The notes under the pieces are model-generated. The model ran no database searches and had not been told where the DNA came from. It saw only the letters and a program-made list of their open reading frames with translations. Below are positions 61,505 through 64,000 of a stretch of DNA of 64,000 nucleotides, piece after piece. This DNA comes from Stakelama pacifica (GTDB taxonomy: Bacteria > Pseudomonadota > Alphaproteobacteria > Sphingomonadales > Sphingomonadaceae): the NCBI RefSeq assembly GCF_004361835.1, contig NZ_SNWD01000008.1, forward strand, positions 113,405 through 177,404, in the 5' to 3' direction. The translations under genes were made by a program, and so were the position numbers. The number at the start of each line of letters is the position of its first letter. Position 1 is the first letter of the stretch.

Positions 61505-63148
61505 TCACCGGGTGCGGATGATTAATGCGGCAGAATCGCCGGCCGGGGTGAGCGTCACCGCATGCGCCGCAGATGTGGCGTTGTAGCGGCAGGTCCAGCT
61601 TGCCGGTGCAAGCGACAGCGAACCGCCCTCCACGCTGAAGACGACGGTTCGATCGCCGCGTATGAAGCGGATCTGCGTGGTATCGGATGCTTCGACCTGC
61701 CAGTCGTCCGGGACCAGCAACCGGCTTTGCCATCCCGCACCGCCGTGCCAGCTGTCACGCAGCGTGATCGTGCAATCATTGCTAAGCGACACGCGGCGGC
61801 GGACCGTTGCTCCGTCGAACGACAGGCTGCCCTCGGCCCATTGCCCGGCACCGTTCTCGCCATGGCCGTCGAGCGTCGCCGCGGTGCGCCGCCCGACCTT
61901 GAACGAGCCCAGATATTCGACCGGCCGTCCGTCGGCGATGGTGGGGCCGTTATGGGCATGCCAGCTGCGTTCGGTATCGCGCTGGCGGTCGGGCGCATAA
62001 TGGGTCGTGCCGGGGTCGACGATCAGCCGGTCAGCGCCCAGCGATAGCTCAACGCTCAGGAAATCGGCATGGCCATGGCCGGGATTGGCGTCAGGACCGA
62101 TCGGCCCTGCGTCAAACACCATCGCCACATCGCCATCAGCCAGCCGGACATAGCCGGCATCTTCCAGCGCGACAAAGCCCGGTGTCGGTGCGCCGTTCAG
62201 CACAGCGGACGTGCGCGGTGTTTCGTCGAACCAGGCATCGTTCATCATGATGGGCCGATCATCGCCCAATGTCAGCGCGGCAAGCGCAGCCTCAGCGCCG
62301 GTCAGGCGGCGATGCAGAAGCGCCGCCTGCGCATCCGACCAGATGTCCAGCGCAGACAGGATGCGCAGGCTCTGAATACACAGCGCCTGATACATAGCCG
62401 ATCGTTCGAGTTGCGCGCCGTCCTCGCCGAAGGTTTCGCCGACGACATGCGGGAAATGACGGTGCAGCGCGGCTTCGATCGCGGGCGGCACGGTTCCTGC
62501 GGCGAGCGCATAGAGCGCCAGCGCCGACAGGTTGCGCTCAAGATGGTTGAAGCCAAGCTCGGTTTCGAGATTGCCGAGCAGATAGGCGACGTTCAGCCGC
62601 AGAAACGCGTCGATCGTTGCGCGTTCGCTCCGCGCCGAATAGCGTTCGGGAAGGCGGATCAGGATCGCGCTGAACGTCAGGATGCGCTGGGCGACGGGAT
62701 AGGAATTCCACACATCGGCAAAGTCCGACGAGCGCTGAAACCGCGCCTGTTCGCGAAACCCGGCGATTACCGTTTCGGCAAAGCCAAGCGCGCGCTCCGG
62801 ATCGCTGTCGAAGGCGGGTGACAGCCAGCCCATAAAGGCAAGATTGGCGCGCCAGAGCTGATAGCTGCCGCCGTCCATATCGACCCGCCAGTCGATCTTT
62901 TCGGCACCGCCGAAATCATGCGTGCGGTTGAGGAAAGTGAACCGCCCGGCAAAGCATTGCGGCACATTCTTGGCGTGCTTTGCCTCGAAAAACATCGCCG
63001 CCACTGCCGCTGCGTCACGCGCCGGGGCGTTGTGCCTCGTGCGTGTCCGGGGCAGGCGGTCGGCCTGCCGTTCGATTCCGGCCAGATAGCGTTCGCTGAT
63101 TTTCGGGATCGCCTTGCTGCGCACCCGTCGCCGCACATGGCGAAGCAA
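61505..63148 (-). CDS. Heparinase II/III-like polysaccharide lyase
   Basis: 547 residues from a TTG. The first ~300 residues are helical (alpha/alpha toroid), and the C-terminal part is a beta-sandwich with GHGHADFLSVELS, VDPGTTHYAPDRQRDTERS and AHNGPTIADGRPV, the motifs of the heparinase II/III-like fold. Such proteins cleave uronate-containing polymers. In sphingan or EPS clusters they may degrade the polymer. The frame is open upstream with an ATT at 63208 that has AGGAGA 6-8 bases before it, so the true start is unclear. It converges on the PL5 gene with a 10-base gap. No signal peptide seen from the TTG. Confidence 0.82.
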   Translation of the reverse strand: MLRHVRRRVRSKAIPKISERYLAGIERQADRLPRTRTRHNAPARDAAAVAAMFFEAKHAKNVPQCFAGRFTFLNRTHDFGGAEKIDWRVDMDGGSYQLWRANLAFMGWLSPAFDSDPERALGFAETVIAGFREQARFQRSSDFADVWNSYPVAQRILTFSAILIRLPERYSARSERATIDAFLRLNVAYLLGNLETELGFNHLERNLSALALYALAAGTVPPAIEAALHRHFPHVVGETFGEDGAQLERSAMYQALCIQSLRILSALDIWSDAQAALLHRRLTGAEAALAALTLGDDRPIMMNDAWFDETPRTSAVLNGAPTPGFVALEDAGYVRLADGDVAMVFDAGPIGPDANPGHGHADFLSVELSLGADRLIVDPGTTHYAPDRQRDTERSWHAHNGPTIADGRPVEYLGSFKVGRRTAATLDGHGENGAGQWAEGSLSFDGATVRRRVSLSNDCTITLRDSWHGGAGWQSRLLVPDDWQVEASDTTQIRFIRGDRTVVFSVEGGSLSLAPASWTCRYNATSAAHAVTLTPAGDSAALIIRTR

Positions 63149-63231
63149 AGCTGCGGGCGGGACATAGGATGCGGCGCGCAGCGCCAGCCGGAGCGAACGG
63201 AGCGAAATGGCGGTTTCTCCTGAGGCGTAGC

Positions 63232-63262
63232 CAGGCGGGCGCGACGTGGTCGTGCCCGCCTG
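63232..63262. terminator. Terminator-like hairpin between galU and the heparinase-like gene
   Basis: CAGGCGGGC pairs with GCCCGCCTG across a 13-base loop, right after the galU stop on the minus strand. There is no U-run, so it may attenuate rather than end transcription into the heparinase-like gene. Confidence 0.5.
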
Positions 63263-63268
63263 CCGCGA

Positions 63269-64000
63269 TTATTGGCCGATCCGTGCTTCGGCGGCGGATT
63301 TGAGTGCGCTGCCGATCTCGGGATGGTTTAGGCCGAGGCTGAGATTGGCGAGGATGAAGCCGAACTTGTCGCCGCAGTCGAAGCGTTCGCCGTCAAAGGT
63401 AAAGCCGTGGAACGGCTGCTGCCCGATCAGCTTTGCCATGGCGTCGGTCAGCTGGATCTCGCCGCCTGCACCCTTTTCCTGATCCGACAGGATGGTCATG
63501 ACCTCAGGCTGCAGGATGTAGCGGCCCGGGATCATCAGGTTGGAGGGCGCAGTGCCGGGTTCTGGCTTTTCAACCAGCGCTTTGACTTCGGTCGCGCGGC
63601 CCTTGCGCTCTCCCGGGGTGATGATGCCGTATTTGCGCGTGTCCTCGTCCGACACTTCGAGCGCGCCGATGACATTGCCGCCAAGCTCGTAATAGGCATC
63701 GGCCATCTGTTTCAGGAACCCCGGCGTGCCGACCATCAGCTCATCGGGCAGCAGCACCGCAAACGGTTCGTCGCCGACGATATGCCGCGCGCACCAGACG
63801 GCATGGCCAAGCCCGAGCGGCTGCTGCTGACGCACATACATGGGCGAACCCGGCGTCATGCGGGTCTTCTCGATCGGGGCGAGCGACTTGCCGCGCTCGC
63901 GCATCGTGGTTTCCAGTTCGAACGAGATGTCGAAATGGTCCTCCAGCGCACCCTTGCCGCGCCCGGTGACGAAGATGATCTCCTCGATCCCCGCCTCGAT
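63269..64000 (-). CDS. galU: GalU, UTP-glucose-1-phosphate uridylyltransferase (start lies outside window)
   Basis: About 243 C-terminal residues are present, and the frame runs on to the window edge without a stop. It includes ITGRGKGALEDHF-like VTGRGKGALEDHFD, GLGHAVWCARHIVGDEPFAVLLPDE, YGIITPGE, VEKPEPGTAPSNL, GRYILQPE and GGEIQLTDAM, all signatures of bacterial GalU. It makes UDP-glucose, the donor for EPS glycosyltransferases and the precursor for UDP-glucuronate. The gene follows the same direction as the heparinase-like gene downstream. Confidence 0.96.
   Translation of the reverse strand: MEAGIEEIIFVTGRGKGALEDHFDISFELETTMRERGKSLAPIEKTRMTPGSPMYVRQQQPLGLGHAVWCARHIVGDEPFAVLLPDELMVGTPGFLKQMADAYYELGGNVIGALEVSDEDTRKYGIITPGERKGRATEVKALVEKPEPGTAPSNLMIPGRYILQPEVMTILSDQEKGAGGEIQLTDAMAKLIGQQPFHGFTFDGERFDCGDKFGFILANLSLGLNHPEIGSALKSAAEARIGQ

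Noticed and set aside
1..64000. tRNA, rRNA, integrase or insertion sequence
   Set aside because: I looked for cloverleaf-type sequences, transposase motifs and flanking direct repeats and saw none; a covariance-model search would be needed to exclude small RNAs.

Overview
The window looks like chromosomal DNA of a motile, Gram-negative sphingomonad (Sphingomonadaceae, Alphaproteobacteria). The base composition is GC-rich. The mannonate dehydratase matches the Novosphingobium ManD protein residue for residue at every catalytic position I can recall. The flagellar gene set and FlbD-type regulator are alphaproteobacterial, and the polysaccharide locus resembles sphingan clusters (Wzc-like kinase, OPX protein, AtrD/AtrB-like type I exporter, extracellular lyases). 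Species cannot be fixed from the sequence alone.

Region 1 (1-12.3 kb) is flagellar. On the minus strand, reading from high to low coordinates, the order is fliG, fliH, a clear intrinsic terminator, fliF, fliN, an flbD-like regulator, flhA, fliK and the start of flgD. Divergent from it on the plus strand are a large FlaEY-like protein with beta-propeller repeats and flgB. The FlbD-like ATPase has lost several residues normally required for sigma-54 activation.

Region 2 (12.4-27 kb) is mixed metabolism and transport: a PHB-depolymerase-family esterase; a TonB / OprC-like copper receptor / DUF2946-like set; GST and trhO; a BCCT transporter; a SpoIIAA/STAS-like protein; a 50-residue remnant of a TonB receptor with its terminator intact; mannonate dehydratase (manD, TTG start); and the sulfate activation operon cysD-cysNC-cysQ.

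Region 3 (27.4-64 kb) is a large exopolysaccharide (EPS) locus. It holds an ExoY-like priming transferase, four further glycosyltransferases, a flippase, two different polymerase/ligase-type membrane proteins, and a Wzc-like tyrosine kinase/co-polymerase. Export is served by a short OPX lipoprotein paired with an 18-strand-type beta-barrel candidate and a small periplasmic protein. The locus also encodes a type I secretion ABC/MFP pair, an RTX-repeat GH26-like hydrolase as its likely substrate, a LapG-like cysteine protease, a GH16 hydrolase, two paralogous PL5 (alginate-lyase-like) proteins, a heparinase II/III-like protein, oxidoreductases, an SGNH hydrolase and galU (cut by the window end). 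Together these describe synthesis, export, trimming and breakdown of an acidic, probably uronate-containing, polymer.

Two perfect CtrA-type boxes (TTAA-N7-TTAAC) and two one-mismatch boxes lie in EPS-locus intergenic regions and none in the flagellar intergenic regions. This suggests cell-cycle control of the polymer machinery. A low-GC polymerase gene sits in an otherwise GC-rich operon next to a truncated acyltransferase, marking a likely gene exchange event.
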